64,000 bases of DNA from assembly GCA_028686425.1 (NCBI GenBank), contig JAQUBZ010000009.1, forward strand, positions 1 to 64,000, written 5' to 3'. Under the pieces are notes generated by a model. The model saw nothing but the letters and a program-made list of their open reading frames with translations. It did not search any database and had not been told where the DNA came from. Positions 16,517-24,870 of the stretch are shown here, one piece after another; within the stretch, counting starts at the first letter, position 1, and every line of letters begins with the position of its first letter. The translations under genes and the position numbers were made by a program. The stretch is from Bacteroidales bacterium (GTDB taxonomy: Bacteria; Bacteroidota; Bacteroidia; Bacteroidales; UBA932).

Positions 16517-16765
16517 ATGGGTATTATTCTATCAATCGTAATCGGTGCAGTCGCAGGTTGGCTTGCCGGTTTAATTATGAAAGACCATGGATTCGGTTTC
16601 TGGATCAATCTTCTTGTAGGTATTGTCGGCGGTTTTATCGGCGGCGAAGTTTTGAGCTGGCTCAATATTAGTTGGGGCGGTCTGTTCGGACAATTGGCTA
16701 CGGCAGTAGTAGGTGCAGTAATTCTTTTATGGATTGTGTCTTTATTTAGAAAAGGTAAAAAATAA
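16517..16765 (+). CDS. GlsB/YeaQ/YmgE-family membrane protein
   Basis: An 82-residue protein of three hydrophobic Gly-rich helices with the family motifs GAVAGWLAGLIMK, LLVGIVGGFIGG and a final helix ending in Lys residues. These small proteins are often stress-induced; the old label transglycosylase-associated is not a demonstrated activity. It lies 7 nt upstream of the M48 peptidase start and is probably co-transcribed with it. Confidence 0.85.
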   Translation: MGIILSIVIGAVAGWLAGLIMKDHGFGFWINLLVGIVGGFIGGEVLSWLNISWGGLFGQLATAVVGAVILLWIVSLFRKGKK

Positions 16766-16772
16766 AAGTTGT

Positions 16773-17579
16773 ATGAAGCATATAAAAAGAATAGTTGTCG
16801 CTTTTGTGGCAATTGTTGTGATTGCCGCGTGCGGTTCCGTTGCATTTACGGGAAGAAAACAGTTGCTTGTTTATTCGGATAGTCAGATTACATCATTGTC
16901 CGAACAGTCTTACACCGAGTTCCTGACCACAGCCAAAATGTCAACCAACAGAACTCAACTTGCACAGGTTCAGGCTGTCGGCAAAAGGATGACACAGGCT
17001 CTCGAGTCTTACCTCAAGAAAGTGGATCAGACCAATTACCTTCAGGGGCTGAATTGGGATTATACTCTGGTACAATCCAACGAAGTTAATGCGTTCTGTA
17101 TGCCGAGTGGCAAAATTGTCTTTTACGAGGGTATTATGCCCTACACCAACAAGCCTGATTTTATAGCAGTTGTCATGGGACATGAGATAGCTCACGCTGT
17201 CGCACGTCATGGAAACGAACGCATGAGCCAGGAAGCTCTGGTGGGTACTGTAGGCTCTGTTCTTAATCAGATGATTGCTAAAAATGCAACTCAGGGCACT
17301 CAGGCGCTGTTTGATGTAGCTTTCGGGCTTGGCGGGCAATACGGTCTGCTGCTCCCTTATTCAAGAAAGCATGAATATGAAGCCGACAAGATTGGTCTTA
17401 TCATCATGGCAATCGCCGGCTATGATGTGGATCAGGCTCCTGTTTTCTGGGAAAAAATGAGTGCCAATTCAAATGGTTCGTCAGTTCCTGAATTTTTGAG
17501 TACACACCCGACAGATGCCAACAGAATAGCCAACCTCAAGAAAGTTATTCCGGAAGCAAAAGCCTATATAGGCAAGTAG
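16773..17579 (+). CDS. M48-family zinc metallopeptidase, lipoprotein
   Basis: Periplasm-facing lipoprotein protease of the BepA/LoiP-like M48 group (268 residues). The lipobox Cys is residue 20 (VVIAAC), followed by GSVAFTGRKQL. Zinc ligands are in HEIAH (137-141) and the EYEAD motif (201-205); the end carries THPTDANRIANL, also typical of the group. Such enzymes act in outer-membrane protein quality control. ATG 16773 is chosen because the longer frame starting at 16734 would overlap the upstream gene and hide the lipoprotein signal. Confidence 0.88.
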   Translation: MKHIKRIVVAFVAIVVIAACGSVAFTGRKQLLVYSDSQITSLSEQSYTEFLTTAKMSTNRTQLAQVQAVGKRMTQALESYLKKVDQTNYLQGLNWDYTLVQSNEVNAFCMPSGKIVFYEGIMPYTNKPDFIAVVMGHEIAHAVARHGNERMSQEALVGTVGSVLNQMIAKNATQGTQALFDVAFGLGGQYGLLLPYSRKHEYEADKIGLIIMAIAGYDVDQAPVFWEKMSANSNGSSVPEFLSTHPTDANRIANLKKVIPEAKAYIGK

Positions 17580-17580
17580 C

Positions 17581-17609
17581 TTGTTGCCTGCTTTATTCCT
17601 CTAATTTTG
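17581..17609 (+). promoter_or_regulatory. Promoter of the threonine aldolase gene
   Basis: TTG (17581-17583), 18-nt spacer, TAATTTTG (17602-17609). Its position after a TTG at 17607 shows that ATG 17625 is the real start. Confidence 0.6.
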
Positions 17610-17624
17610 CAAGAAACAACAACA

Positions 17625-18653
17625 ATGAGAAGTTTTGCAAGTGATAATAATTCGGGTGTACATCCACGTGTGATGGCTGCTCTGATAGAAGCCAATGTCG
17701 ATCATGCAGTAGGGTATGGAGATGATCCGTGGAGTGCTGCAGCCGAGGCAAAAATAAAAGAAGTGTTCGGACATGAAGCATCAGCTTTTTTTGTTTTTAA
17801 TGGAACAGGGGCCAATTCTGTTGCATTACAGAGTATTACACGTCCTTTTAATAGTATATTATGTGCTCAGACAGCCCATATTTTTGTTGATGAATGTGGG
17901 GCTCCCGCCAAAATGAGCGGGTGTTCGATTGTATCCATTCCGACTCCTGACGGAAAGCTGACTACCGAATTAATCAAACCTCATTTGATAAATTTCGGTG
18001 TCTGCCACCATTCTCAACCGAAAGCGGTCTATATTTCTCAAGTATCAGAATTGGGGACAATTTATACAATAGAAGAGGTCAAGGCTCTTTCCGACCTTCT
18101 CCATTCTTACGATATGTATCTTCACATGGATGGGGCCCGTCTTGCAAATGCCTGTGTATCACTTGGATGTACTATGAGAGAGATAACCGTTGATGCAGGG
18201 GTTGATATTTTAAGTTTCGGTGGTACTAAAAATGGAATGATGATGGGAGAGTCTGTAATATCTTTCCGTCCCGAAATTACTGAAAATTTGCAGTTCTATC
18301 GCAAGCAGGCAGCCCAGCTCGCATCCAAACAACGTTATCTGGCAGCTCAGTTTATCCCTTATCTTACTGATAATCTGTGGTATAATAATGCCTTGAATGC
18401 CAATCTCAAAGCTCAGAAACTACTCTCGATACTTCTGAAACATCCGGAAATCGGACTGACTCAGAAGATGCAGTCCAACCAGATATTCTTTATCGCTCCG
18501 AAGGATGTCCTGAACAGGCTGATGGAGGAATATTTCTTCTATTATTGGAACGAAGATGCAGGTGAAGCACGTCTTGTGACTTCATGGGATACAACCGATG
18601 AGGATATTGATGCGATAGGACGGAGCCTTGATGTCATATTCTCCTCAAGGTAA
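17625..18653 (+). CDS. Low-specificity L-threonine aldolase
   Basis: PLP enzyme (342 residues) splitting L-threonine or allo-threonine to glycine and acetaldehyde. Features: the N-terminal SDNNSGVHP and DPWSAAAEAKI, HMDGARLANA with the PLP-binding Asp, and SFGGTKNGMM with the Schiff-base Lys202. It belongs to the beta-eliminating lyase fold. Own promoter just upstream; the gene ends 5 nt from the convergent anti-sigma/barrel gene with no obvious terminator between. Confidence 0.9.
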   Translation: MRSFASDNNSGVHPRVMAALIEANVDHAVGYGDDPWSAAAEAKIKEVFGHEASAFFVFNGTGANSVALQSITRPFNSILCAQTAHIFVDECGAPAKMSGCSIVSIPTPDGKLTTELIKPHLINFGVCHHSQPKAVYISQVSELGTIYTIEEVKALSDLLHSYDMYLHMDGARLANACVSLGCTMREITVDAGVDILSFGGTKNGMMMGESVISFRPEITENLQFYRKQAAQLASKQRYLAAQFIPYLTDNLWYNNALNANLKAQKLLSILLKHPEIGLTQKMQSNQIFFIAPKDVLNRLMEEYFFYYWNEDAGEARLVTSWDTTDEDIDAIGRSLDVIFSSR

Positions 18654-18658
18654 ACTAC

Positions 18659-19948
18659 TTATAGGAAGAATCTGAATCCTCCCTGAAATTTCAGGTTGAA
18701 TTTGTTTTCGTCCCGTATGGTGATAACTTGTGATTTTACAGGGAAGTAGTAAGATGCACCTGCTTCAAGATATATTGAAGTGCGGTTTAACACCATGTAT
18801 TGTGCCCCTACGCCACCCGATAGTGACCACGACAGAGGCTTGATTGACACATTGTCCGACCCTACTTTAGCTGATACGCATTTCTCAACCATTCCGCTGC
18901 CGGAGATATATGTCGAGATTTTGTCATCAGTGAAAAAATCCCATTGAATATTGATGGGGACTCCCATATAATGAACTTTTTGCCTGTAAATAATCTGATT
19001 GGAAGAAGATATTACATCGGAAGAGAGCAGCGTATATACCAGTCCTGTTCCGACAGATACGGTGTTTGAGACAAACTTATTGACAGTGAGACCGAAACTT
19101 AACGGTTGGTGGTGCTTATAGTTGAGATCTAAATTGCTGTAATGATTATCCAGATTAATTTTGTTGGAGGCGGCTCCCGCACTATTCACAATGAGTTTAT
19201 CCATGGGGATAGGGTCTGACGACACATTGTCTGAAAAAAAGTTGGAAGATTGCTCCAAATCAGTGCTTCTGTAACCGGACAAAAAGTCATTATGCTGACC
19301 CGAAATACCGGCATTTACGCTCCATATTCTGTCACGGTTATCAGGTTCATCTTCCTTAATTGCTTGTGCAATAAGATCGTCAATAGTCAACTCTCTGTTT
19401 GTCTGCTTCTGTTCGGTCTTTTTATCTTTCGCGGCCACTGCCTGTGTATCCGTTACGCTATTTGCGGATTTGCTGTCCGTCTCTGTTTCAGATTTGCCAA
19501 TGTCTGTATTTTTGACTTCAGAATCAGCGGATTTGGCTCTATCCTCATTTGCAGCTGTTGCGGTAGCACTTAAAGTGCCACTGTTTCGGCGATTATCTCT
19601 TTTCGATGGTCTGTCTGTATGTATTTCCGGCTGATTGACGGAATATATGCTTTCGGAAATATCCGGGGTTTCGTTTGATGTATCAGAAATTACAATTGAT
19701 TCAGCAACAGTATCTTTGGAAGAAAGCGGAGTGTTGTTGGAAAGATTGCCTGTTATAACCAATGCCAACAATACAACAGCAGCGGCTGCCACAGCCATCC
19801 ATGGCCATTTTGCAGCAAAAGCCTTTTTGCCTTCGGTTTTGTTTAAATCACGGATGATGTTGTCCCATCCTTTTTCGGGAAGGGGCTCTTCATGTTCCGA
19901 AAGGCTCTCTTTGACTGATTTAATCCATTTATCGTGTTCTTGTAACAT
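18659..19948 (-). CDS. Anti-sigma-like protein fused to an outer-membrane beta-barrel domain
   Basis: No named gene recognised. Residues 1-47 are charged and cytoplasmic in character, 48-67 form one hydrophobic helix, about 68-195 are a Ser/Thr/Asp/Glu/Lys-rich low-complexity linker, and about 205-429 are strand-rich with alternating aromatics and a terminal FRFFL, as in porin-type barrels. It follows an ECF sigma gene by 14 nt in the same operon, the usual place for an anti-sigma factor. The order implies a protein with a sigma-binding tail inside the cell, a helix in the inner membrane and a barrel in the outer membrane. Similar proteins are annotated in Bacteroidetes only as barrel proteins; function is inferred from position and topology. 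Confidence 0.7.
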   Translation of the reverse strand: MLQEHDKWIKSVKESLSEHEEPLPEKGWDNIIRDLNKTEGKKAFAAKWPWMAVAAAAVVLLALVITGNLSNNTPLSSKDTVAESIVISDTSNETPDISESIYSVNQPEIHTDRPSKRDNRRNSGTLSATATAANEDRAKSADSEVKNTDIGKSETETDSKSANSVTDTQAVAAKDKKTEQKQTNRELTIDDLIAQAIKEDEPDNRDRIWSVNAGISGQHNDFLSGYRSTDLEQSSNFFSDNVSSDPIPMDKLIVNSAGAASNKINLDNHYSNLDLNYKHHQPLSFGLTVNKFVSNTVSVGTGLVYTLLSSDVISSSNQIIYRQKVHYMGVPINIQWDFFTDDKISTYISGSGMVEKCVSAKVGSDNVSIKPLSWSLSGGVGAQYMVLNRTSIYLEAGASYYFPVKSQVITIRDENKFNLKFQGGFRFFL

Positions 19949-19962
19949 ATATTATAAACTCA

Positions 19963-20517
19963 TTATTCATTTTTTACTGCATCTAAATATGTATTTATTT
20001 TCTTGGCCAATAAACTTTTGGCCCTCGAAAGTTGTGATGAAGAAGATTTCTCGTTTATTCCGAGCATCCGTGCTATTTCCCTATGTGACTTATTTTCAAA
20101 GGTATATAGATTGAAAACAGCTCTGTATCCGTCAGGCAGCTCACTTATATATTCAAGTATGATATTTTTAGGGACTAAACGAATCTGCTCTTGCGGAGGC
20201 TCCTCATATTTGTCGGCAATTGACATGTCGGTCCTATTGTCTCTTATCTTTTTTGTTTTGCGAAGATATTCGAGAGAGGTATTGACTATTACTCTGTCCG
20301 TCCATGCTTTTAAAGACCCTTCTCCTCTATACGTAAATTTGTCGAAAGAATTAAATATCTTTATAAACCCATCGTGCAGAACATCTTCTGCGGCAGTGCG
20401 TTCACCTATATATCTTATGCAGATAGCGAGCAAACGAGGGCCGTAGCACTCATACAACTCCTTTCTTGCGGCATTGTCTCCCTTTTTGCACAGATTTGAA
20501 ATTTCTTCTTCCCGCAT
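19963..20517 (-). CDS. ECF-family RNA polymerase sigma-70 factor
   Basis: A 184-residue sigma factor with region 2 (GPRLLAICIRYIGERTAAEDVLHDGFIKIF, core and -10 recognition) and region 4 (YISELPDGYRAVFNLYTFENKSHREIARMLGI..., helix-turn-helix for the -35 element). First gene of a two-gene unit with the anti-sigma/barrel fusion. An inverted repeat in the upstream divergent region (arms 20560-20569 and 20607-20616) may be its own target promoter element. Confidence 0.93.
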   Translation of the reverse strand: MREEEISNLCKKGDNAARKELYECYGPRLLAICIRYIGERTAAEDVLHDGFIKIFNSFDKFTYRGEGSLKAWTDRVIVNTSLEYLRKTKKIRDNRTDMSIADKYEEPPQEQIRLVPKNIILEYISELPDGYRAVFNLYTFENKSHREIARMLGINEKSSSSQLSRAKSLLAKKINTYLDAVKNE

Positions 20518-20559
20518 ACACTTTACGTGGATTAATTAATATTAAATGTAAAAATATTA

Positions 20560-20616
20560 AAATACTGCATATTATCGAAAATGAATTAAAATTATTATTT
20601 TTATGGTGCAGTATTT
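20560..20616. promoter_or_regulatory. Outward-facing TGCAGTATTT elements between sigma and nigD-like genes
   Basis: TGCAGTATTT at 20607-20616 on the plus strand and again at 20569-20560 on the minus strand, a perfect 10-bp inverted repeat with a 37-nt gap. Each copy points to its gene: plus copy is 15 nt before TATAAT (20632-20637), minus copy is followed about 10 nt later by TACATTTA. This could be a divergent ECF-dependent promoter pair or an operator. Inference only. Confidence 0.45.
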
Positions 20617-20678
20617 GCTTTTGTTGCCGTTTATAATGTGCAATGCAATTAACGAAAATTATAAAATTAAAATTAAAA

Positions 20679-21329
20679 ATGAAACAAATTAAACATTTAC
20701 TATTATTGGCTGTAATAATCCTTCCGTTCCTTCAATCATGCGGTAATGTATATGACCCTCAGTCATATGCAATTGTCACTATCAAGACATCGGATGCAAA
20801 GGATTATTACTTTACTCTTGACTCAGGTAAGACCATTTATCCCGGAGACAAGTCGAGAATGCCGAATTTCGTTCCTAAAGACGGTGTTCGTGCCATTATT
20901 TATTTTACCGAATTGACTGAAAAGGTTTCAGGCTATGATTACAATGTCATGTTATATAATATTGAAACCATACTTACTAAAGACATAGTTTGTCTTCAGG
21001 ATGCAAAATACGATACTCTCGGCACTGATGAAGTTGAGTTGTCCTACGCCTCTATAAGCGGAGGATACCTGAATGTCGAATTTAAAATATATAGCGCAGG
21101 TGGCATAATGCATTCTGTTAATTTAGTTGATAATCAGCTTCTTGAATGGGATGGAGAAAATACTCTGCTCGAATTCAGGCATCAGGCCAACGGTGATTAC
21201 AAAGGCACTTTGGCAAAAGGGATGGTTTGCTTCAAGCTGGGGCAGTATGATCCGGCTGTGACTTCAAAGAAGATTACATTGAGGGTAAACACTTATAGCG
21301 GAAGTAAAGATTATGTGATTAATAAATAG
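20679..21329 (+). CDS. NigD-like lipoprotein
   Basis: Exported lipoprotein (216 residues from ATG 20679; lipobox Cys21 in PFLQSC). Shows the NigD-like pattern: IVTIKTSDAKDYYFTLDSGKTIYPGD, RAIIYFTEL, GYDYNVMLYNIETILTKDI. The name comes from a Bacteroides bacteriocin-linked gene, but most family members have no known role and no bacteriocin gene is visible here. Divergent from the ECF sigma gene across an inverted repeat, so it may belong to that regulon. The start is placed at the ATG that begins the signal peptide. Confidence 0.8.
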   Translation: MKQIKHLLLLAVIILPFLQSCGNVYDPQSYAIVTIKTSDAKDYYFTLDSGKTIYPGDKSRMPNFVPKDGVRAIIYFTELTEKVSGYDYNVMLYNIETILTKDIVCLQDAKYDTLGTDEVELSYASISGGYLNVEFKIYSAGGIMHSVNLVDNQLLEWDGENTLLEFRHQANGDYKGTLAKGMVCFKLGQYDPAVTSKKITLRVNTYSGSKDYVINK

Positions 21330-21344
21330 TTTGGTGAAAAGTGC

Positions 21345-21352
21345 TATCTTTG
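21345..21352 (+). promoter_or_regulatory. -7 box of the hexosaminidase gene
   Basis: TATCTTTG, a full -7 match, 12 nt before ATG 21365. It lies downstream of the possible GTG start at 21341, which excludes that start. Confidence 0.5.
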
Positions 21353-21364
21353 AACAAAAATTTT

Positions 21365-22975
21365 ATGAAAAAGTTCACGATAGCACTTGCATCAATCTTA
21401 TTAATTATGATTTCATCATGCCGATCAGGAGCCTTATCGGAATATAAGGCGGATATTATACCGGAACCACGAGAGGTTAGTCTTCTGCGTGGTTCTTTTA
21501 TTATTGATTCTCAGACTATTATCGTGTCTGAAGAGCGTACGGCAAACTCCGTAAAATATTTGTCTGATTATCTGCATAAGTACTACAATCTGACACTTTC
21601 GCACGGAGCCACCGGCAGCCGTGCCATTGTGTTATCCGTAAAAGAGATGCCTCAGGCAAAACAGGGGGCCTATTCACTCGATATTTCGTCAGACAGCATC
21701 AGAGTTACAGGATACAATGAAGCAGGAGTATTCTATGGCATTCAGACACTTATACAGCTGCTGCCCACCAATTTGAGCGGGAATATAACCGTGCCGTGCA
21801 TAAAAGTTGAGGATGAACCCCTCTTCGAGTATCGAGGTATGCACCTTGACGTGGTAAGACATATTTTTCCTGTGGAATACGTAAAACAATACATTGATTA
21901 TCTCGCCCTCCACAAAATGAATTATTTCCATTGGCATCTCACTGACGATCAGGGGTGGAGGATGGAGAGCAAAAGTCATCCGCGACTGAACGAATACGGT
22001 TCGTACAGAGATGCGACCATTATCGGAGTGTTTCCGGGGACAGGTGTCGATTCAACAAGATATGGAGGATATTATACCGTAGAACAGATGAAAGAAGTTG
22101 TGGACTATGCCGCAGAGAGATACATTACAATAGTTCCCGAAATAGATATTCCCGGACACTCAATGGCAATTCTTGCAGCTTATCCGCAATTCGGAACACA
22201 GCCTGACAGAGTTGTAAAGCCGGCAATCACATGGAATATATATAACCGTCAAAATAATGTTCTTGCTCCAAGTGAGGAGATGTTCAGCTTCCTTGAAGAT
22301 GTATTCAATGAGATGATGGATGTCTTTCCGGGAAAGTACATTCATTCCGGATCTGATGAGTGTGCCCATAAATGGTGGACTGAAGATCCAAAGACACAGA
22401 GATTCATCAAAGAACACGACTTGAAGGATGAGAAAGGGTTGCAAAGTTATTTTTCCAAGAGGGTAAACGATATTATACGTGCTCGCGGCAGAGTAGCAGT
22501 CGGGTGGGATGAAGTGATTGATCACGAAAAAGTTGACGGAATAGTGCCAATGGTGTGGAGAAATGAGCAAAATGTAATCGAGGCTGTCAGACAGGGCTAT
22601 GATGTGATATTGACTCCGATGCCGTACAGCTATTTCAATGCCAGACAAAGAGAAGACGAACCCGAACTTACATATCCGATGCCGGCAACTTTAATGGAAA
22701 AAGTGTATTCATTTAATCCTATTCCCGATGGCCTCACAACCGAACAGAAGAATCAGATTTTAGGAGGTCAGGGGTGTATGTGGACAGAGTATTACGATTC
22801 TCCGGCAAGGGTTGAATATTCGGTATTTCCACGAATATCCGCTTTGAGTGAAGTGTATTGGAGCAATCCTCAGAACAGAAAGTGGGATAGGTTCAAGTCT
22901 AAAATTCAAACACAGTTTGAAAGGTACGACTTGTGGGGAATACGTTATTGCGATTACGAAAAAACACGGAAATAG
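21365..22975 (+). CDS. Beta-N-acetylhexosaminidase (GH20), lipoprotein
   Basis: Lipoprotein exo-glycosidase (536 residues) that removes terminal GlcNAc/GalNAc from glycans by substrate-assisted catalysis. Lipobox Cys19 (LIMISSC). A GH20b-type N-terminal domain (about 30-150) precedes the barrel. The catalytic Asp-Glu pair is D331-E332 in HSGSDECAHKWW; substrate-binding HWHLTDDQGWRME and the Trp-rich MWTEYYDSPARVEYSVFPR segment are also present. Suggests use of host or bacterial amino-sugar glycans. ATG 21365 is preferred from the -7 box and the signal peptide. Confidence 0.93.
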   Translation: MKKFTIALASILLIMISSCRSGALSEYKADIIPEPREVSLLRGSFIIDSQTIIVSEERTANSVKYLSDYLHKYYNLTLSHGATGSRAIVLSVKEMPQAKQGAYSLDISSDSIRVTGYNEAGVFYGIQTLIQLLPTNLSGNITVPCIKVEDEPLFEYRGMHLDVVRHIFPVEYVKQYIDYLALHKMNYFHWHLTDDQGWRMESKSHPRLNEYGSYRDATIIGVFPGTGVDSTRYGGYYTVEQMKEVVDYAAERYITIVPEIDIPGHSMAILAAYPQFGTQPDRVVKPAITWNIYNRQNNVLAPSEEMFSFLEDVFNEMMDVFPGKYIHSGSDECAHKWWTEDPKTQRFIKEHDLKDEKGLQSYFSKRVNDIIRARGRVAVGWDEVIDHEKVDGIVPMVWRNEQNVIEAVRQGYDVILTPMPYSYFNARQREDEPELTYPMPATLMEKVYSFNPIPDGLTTEQKNQILGGQGCMWTEYYDSPARVEYSVFPRISALSEVYWSNPQNRKWDRFKSKIQTQFERYDLWGIRYCDYEKTRK

Positions 22976-23007
22976 TCTCCTGTTATAGAGATATGATTGT
23001 CGTATGA

Positions 23008-24138
23008 CTATTCAATCAATATACATACAGGATAGCCTGACTCCACGTCTATGGTGTGTCCGGTATCGGTCAGCAGACCGCTCTCCGGGTTTATTGTAAA
23101 GATTTGGATAAGTTGCTCATCTTTGCTTGCCACAAACATCAGCGTGCCCTCTTTGTTGATGACGAAATTGCGCGGATGTCCCGCTGTCGGCTGATAACCT
23201 ACTATTGAAATGGTTCCGTTATCTGCAATTTCCATGATGGCTATCCTGTCATTCATCTTTCGGTGAGACGAATAGAGATATTTTCCGTCAGGATGAAGAT
23301 GGATATCTGCACTTGCTTGAATATCAGTTGAATCCGCTAATATTTCCTGCTTCAGCGATAGACCGAGATTATTGTCTGATTGTTCAGAATAGCTGTAGGT
23401 GCTGATTGTACCACTCAGTTCGCTTAACAGATAGATCTGATTCCTTGCAATGTCGAATTCGAGATGTCTCGGTCCCGATCCCGGCGCTGTTTTGATGTAA
23501 TATGGATTATTGGGGATACATTTCATCTTTCCGTTACTATTTTCAATTTTGAAAATATATAATTTGTCGTCTCCGAGATCGGTGGCGATCAGATAGTTGT
23601 CAGTAAATTCAGGATCGGACAATATGCGTACGGTGTGGATATGAGAAGATGCCTGCCTGATGATATTGGGACCTTGTCCGCAAAACTGCATGACTTGTGA
23701 TGCAGGATTGATAATTCCGCTGTCGGTAGGATAGACGGAAATACTTCCTCCAGAATAATCGGCAGTGAAGAGATATTCCTTGAAATATGAGATGTAACAT
23801 GGATCTTTTGCTATATTTTCATTTGAAGAGATGAATTTCAGTCCATTTTTGTTGTCAAAAGATGATATTTTGGAATTATCTCCCGATTCCGTAACGGCAA
23901 ACAGGTATCTGCCGTTGTCTGAGAGGGCTATATATGATGAGTTGCAAACTGCTGCACTTTCAATTTTATTGTATTCAAATGACTTAGTATCAATAGAATA
24001 CTTAAATAAGCTGTCCCCATAAGTTCCAACATATAAGGTGATATGCTTTTCATAATTGTTCGTTTGTCTGCATGAAGAAAATGCAAGTGCCGCAAAAACT
24101 AATAAAAACGTAAAAGATAGGGAGTTTACAAGTTTCAT
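23008..24138 (-). CDS. Lactonase-family (6-phosphogluconolactonase-like) beta-propeller lipoprotein
   Basis: Seven-bladed propeller of the YkgB/Pgl-like lactonase family (376 residues). Family cues: YVGTYG at the start, SYIALSDNGRYLFAV, YLFTADYSGGSISVYP, GPRHLEFD, HLHPDGKYLYSSHR and GHPRNFVINKEGTLMFVAS. Unlike the E. coli enzyme it has an SPII signal (Cys23, FSSCRQ), so it is in the envelope, where 6-phosphogluconolactone is not expected; its substrate is unknown. Monocistronic, convergent with the hexosaminidase gene. Confidence 0.85.
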   Translation of the reverse strand: MKLVNSLSFTFLLVFAALAFSSCRQTNNYEKHITLYVGTYGDSLFKYSIDTKSFEYNKIESAAVCNSSYIALSDNGRYLFAVTESGDNSKISSFDNKNGLKFISSNENIAKDPCYISYFKEYLFTADYSGGSISVYPTDSGIINPASQVMQFCGQGPNIIRQASSHIHTVRILSDPEFTDNYLIATDLGDDKLYIFKIENSNGKMKCIPNNPYYIKTAPGSGPRHLEFDIARNQIYLLSELSGTISTYSYSEQSDNNLGLSLKQEILADSTDIQASADIHLHPDGKYLYSSHRKMNDRIAIMEIADNGTISIVGYQPTAGHPRNFVINKEGTLMFVASKDEQLIQIFTINPESGLLTDTGHTIDVESGYPVCILIE

Positions 24139-24165
24139 TTTTTTTTGTAAATATATGCCAAAAAA

Positions 24166-24197
24166 TTGGATATTATAAATTGAAATTATTAAATTTG
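24166..24197 (+). promoter_or_regulatory. Promoter of the receiver-domain gene
   Basis: TTG (24166-24168), 21-nt spacer, TAAATTTG (24190-24197). The box ends 1 nt before the ATG at 24199, so transcription should start inside that codon region and the working start is ATG 24220. Confidence 0.6.
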
Positions 24198-24219
24198 CAT
24201 GATTATAAACTTTTGTGCT

Positions 24220-24588
24220 ATGTCAGGCAAAAAAAATATCTTGGTAGCTGAAGATAATGACAATAACTACCTACTCGTTTCTCTTATACTGAGGAATGAG
24301 TATAATGTCTATAGGGCAAGTAATGGAGCTGAGGCTCTTAATTTACTGAAAGATAGACAGTTTGATCTTATCTTTATGGATATTATGATGCCTTTGATGG
24401 ACGGCATTGAAGCTACACGCAAGATTAGGCAGTTTGACAATTATACTCCTATTGTAGCCCTCACGGCATACAGACATGATGAGAATAGAAGAGCTGCATT
24501 GGATGCAGGCTGTGATGACTTCCTGACCAAACCTGTCAGCAAGGATGCCTTGATGGAGACCATTTTTGCCAATCTGGCGGAAGAGTAG
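24220..24588 (+). CDS. Stand-alone CheY-like receiver protein
   Basis: Single-domain response regulator (122 residues) with acidic pair E11-D12, phospho-acceptor D54 in FMDIMMP, T82 and K104 in LTKP. No output domain. The frame can be extended seven codons to ATG 24199, but the promoter overlaps that codon. No histidine kinase is nearby; its sequence resembles receiver domains of hybrid kinases (the MDGIEATRKIR stretch), so it may serve in a phosphorelay. Confidence 0.88.
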   Translation: MSGKKNILVAEDNDNNYLLVSLILRNEYNVYRASNGAEALNLLKDRQFDLIFMDIMMPLMDGIEATRKIRQFDNYTPIVALTAYRHDENRRAALDAGCDDFLTKPVSKDALMETIFANLAEE

Positions 24589-24617
24589 AGATTCATCGGA
24601 TTACGGACAACCGATTT

Positions 24618-24645
24618 AACGCAACAATTATTGTTGCGTTTTTTT
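24618..24645 (+). terminator. Terminator after the receiver gene
   Basis: Perfect 10-bp stem AACGCAACAA / TTGTTGCGTT with 3-nt loop and a T tract. Confidence 0.85.
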
Positions 24646-24661
24646 GTATAGGCACAAAAAC

Positions 24662-24688
24662 AAAAAGCACTGATATTCAGTGCTTTTT
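24662..24688 (-). terminator. Terminator of tRNA-Lys(CTT)
   Basis: Perfect 12-bp stem (24662-24673 / 24677-24688) just after the tRNA 3' end on the minus strand, with T-rich continuation. Confidence 0.8.
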
Positions 24689-24689
24689 G

Positions 24690-24762
24690 TGATCCCTCAG
24701 GGGCTCGAACCCTGGACCCCAACATTAAGAGTGTCGTGCTCTACCAACTGAGCTAAGAGACC
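24690..24762 (-). tRNA. tRNA-Lys (anticodon CTT)
   Basis: 73-nt cloverleaf on the minus strand: acceptor GGTCTCT / AGGGATC, D arm AGCTCAGTTGGTAGAGC, anticodon loop CTCTTAA (anticodon CTT), T arm with GGTTCGAGCC. No encoded CCA. With the TTT isoacceptor at 15831 the window covers both Lys codons. Confidence 0.95.
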
Positions 24763-24772
24763 AATCGGGCTG

Positions 24773-24802
24773 CAAATGTAGAGATTTTTTTTGTAATACA
24801 AA
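24773..24802 (-). promoter_or_regulatory. Promoter of tRNA-Lys(CTT)
   Basis: Minus strand TTTG (24799-24802), 18-nt spacer, TACATTTG (24773-24780), ending 10 nt before the tRNA 5' end. Confidence 0.7.
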
Positions 24803-24814
24803 AAAAAATCTGTG

Positions 24815-24845
24815 TTGATTAATAGAAGAAATTAGTTTAACTTTG
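24815..24845 (+). promoter_or_regulatory. Promoter of the HerA-like ATPase gene
   Basis: TTG (24815-24817), 20-nt spacer, TAACTTTG (24838-24845); leader about 20 nt to ATG 24871. Confidence 0.65.
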
Positions 24846-24870
24846 AATTTATTTTGAAAAACAGAGACAA

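Noticed and set aside
20679..21329. Bacteriocin (nig-type) locus because of the NigD-like protein
   Set aside because: No bacteriocin precursor, immunity or export gene is nearby; NigD-like is only a family name here.
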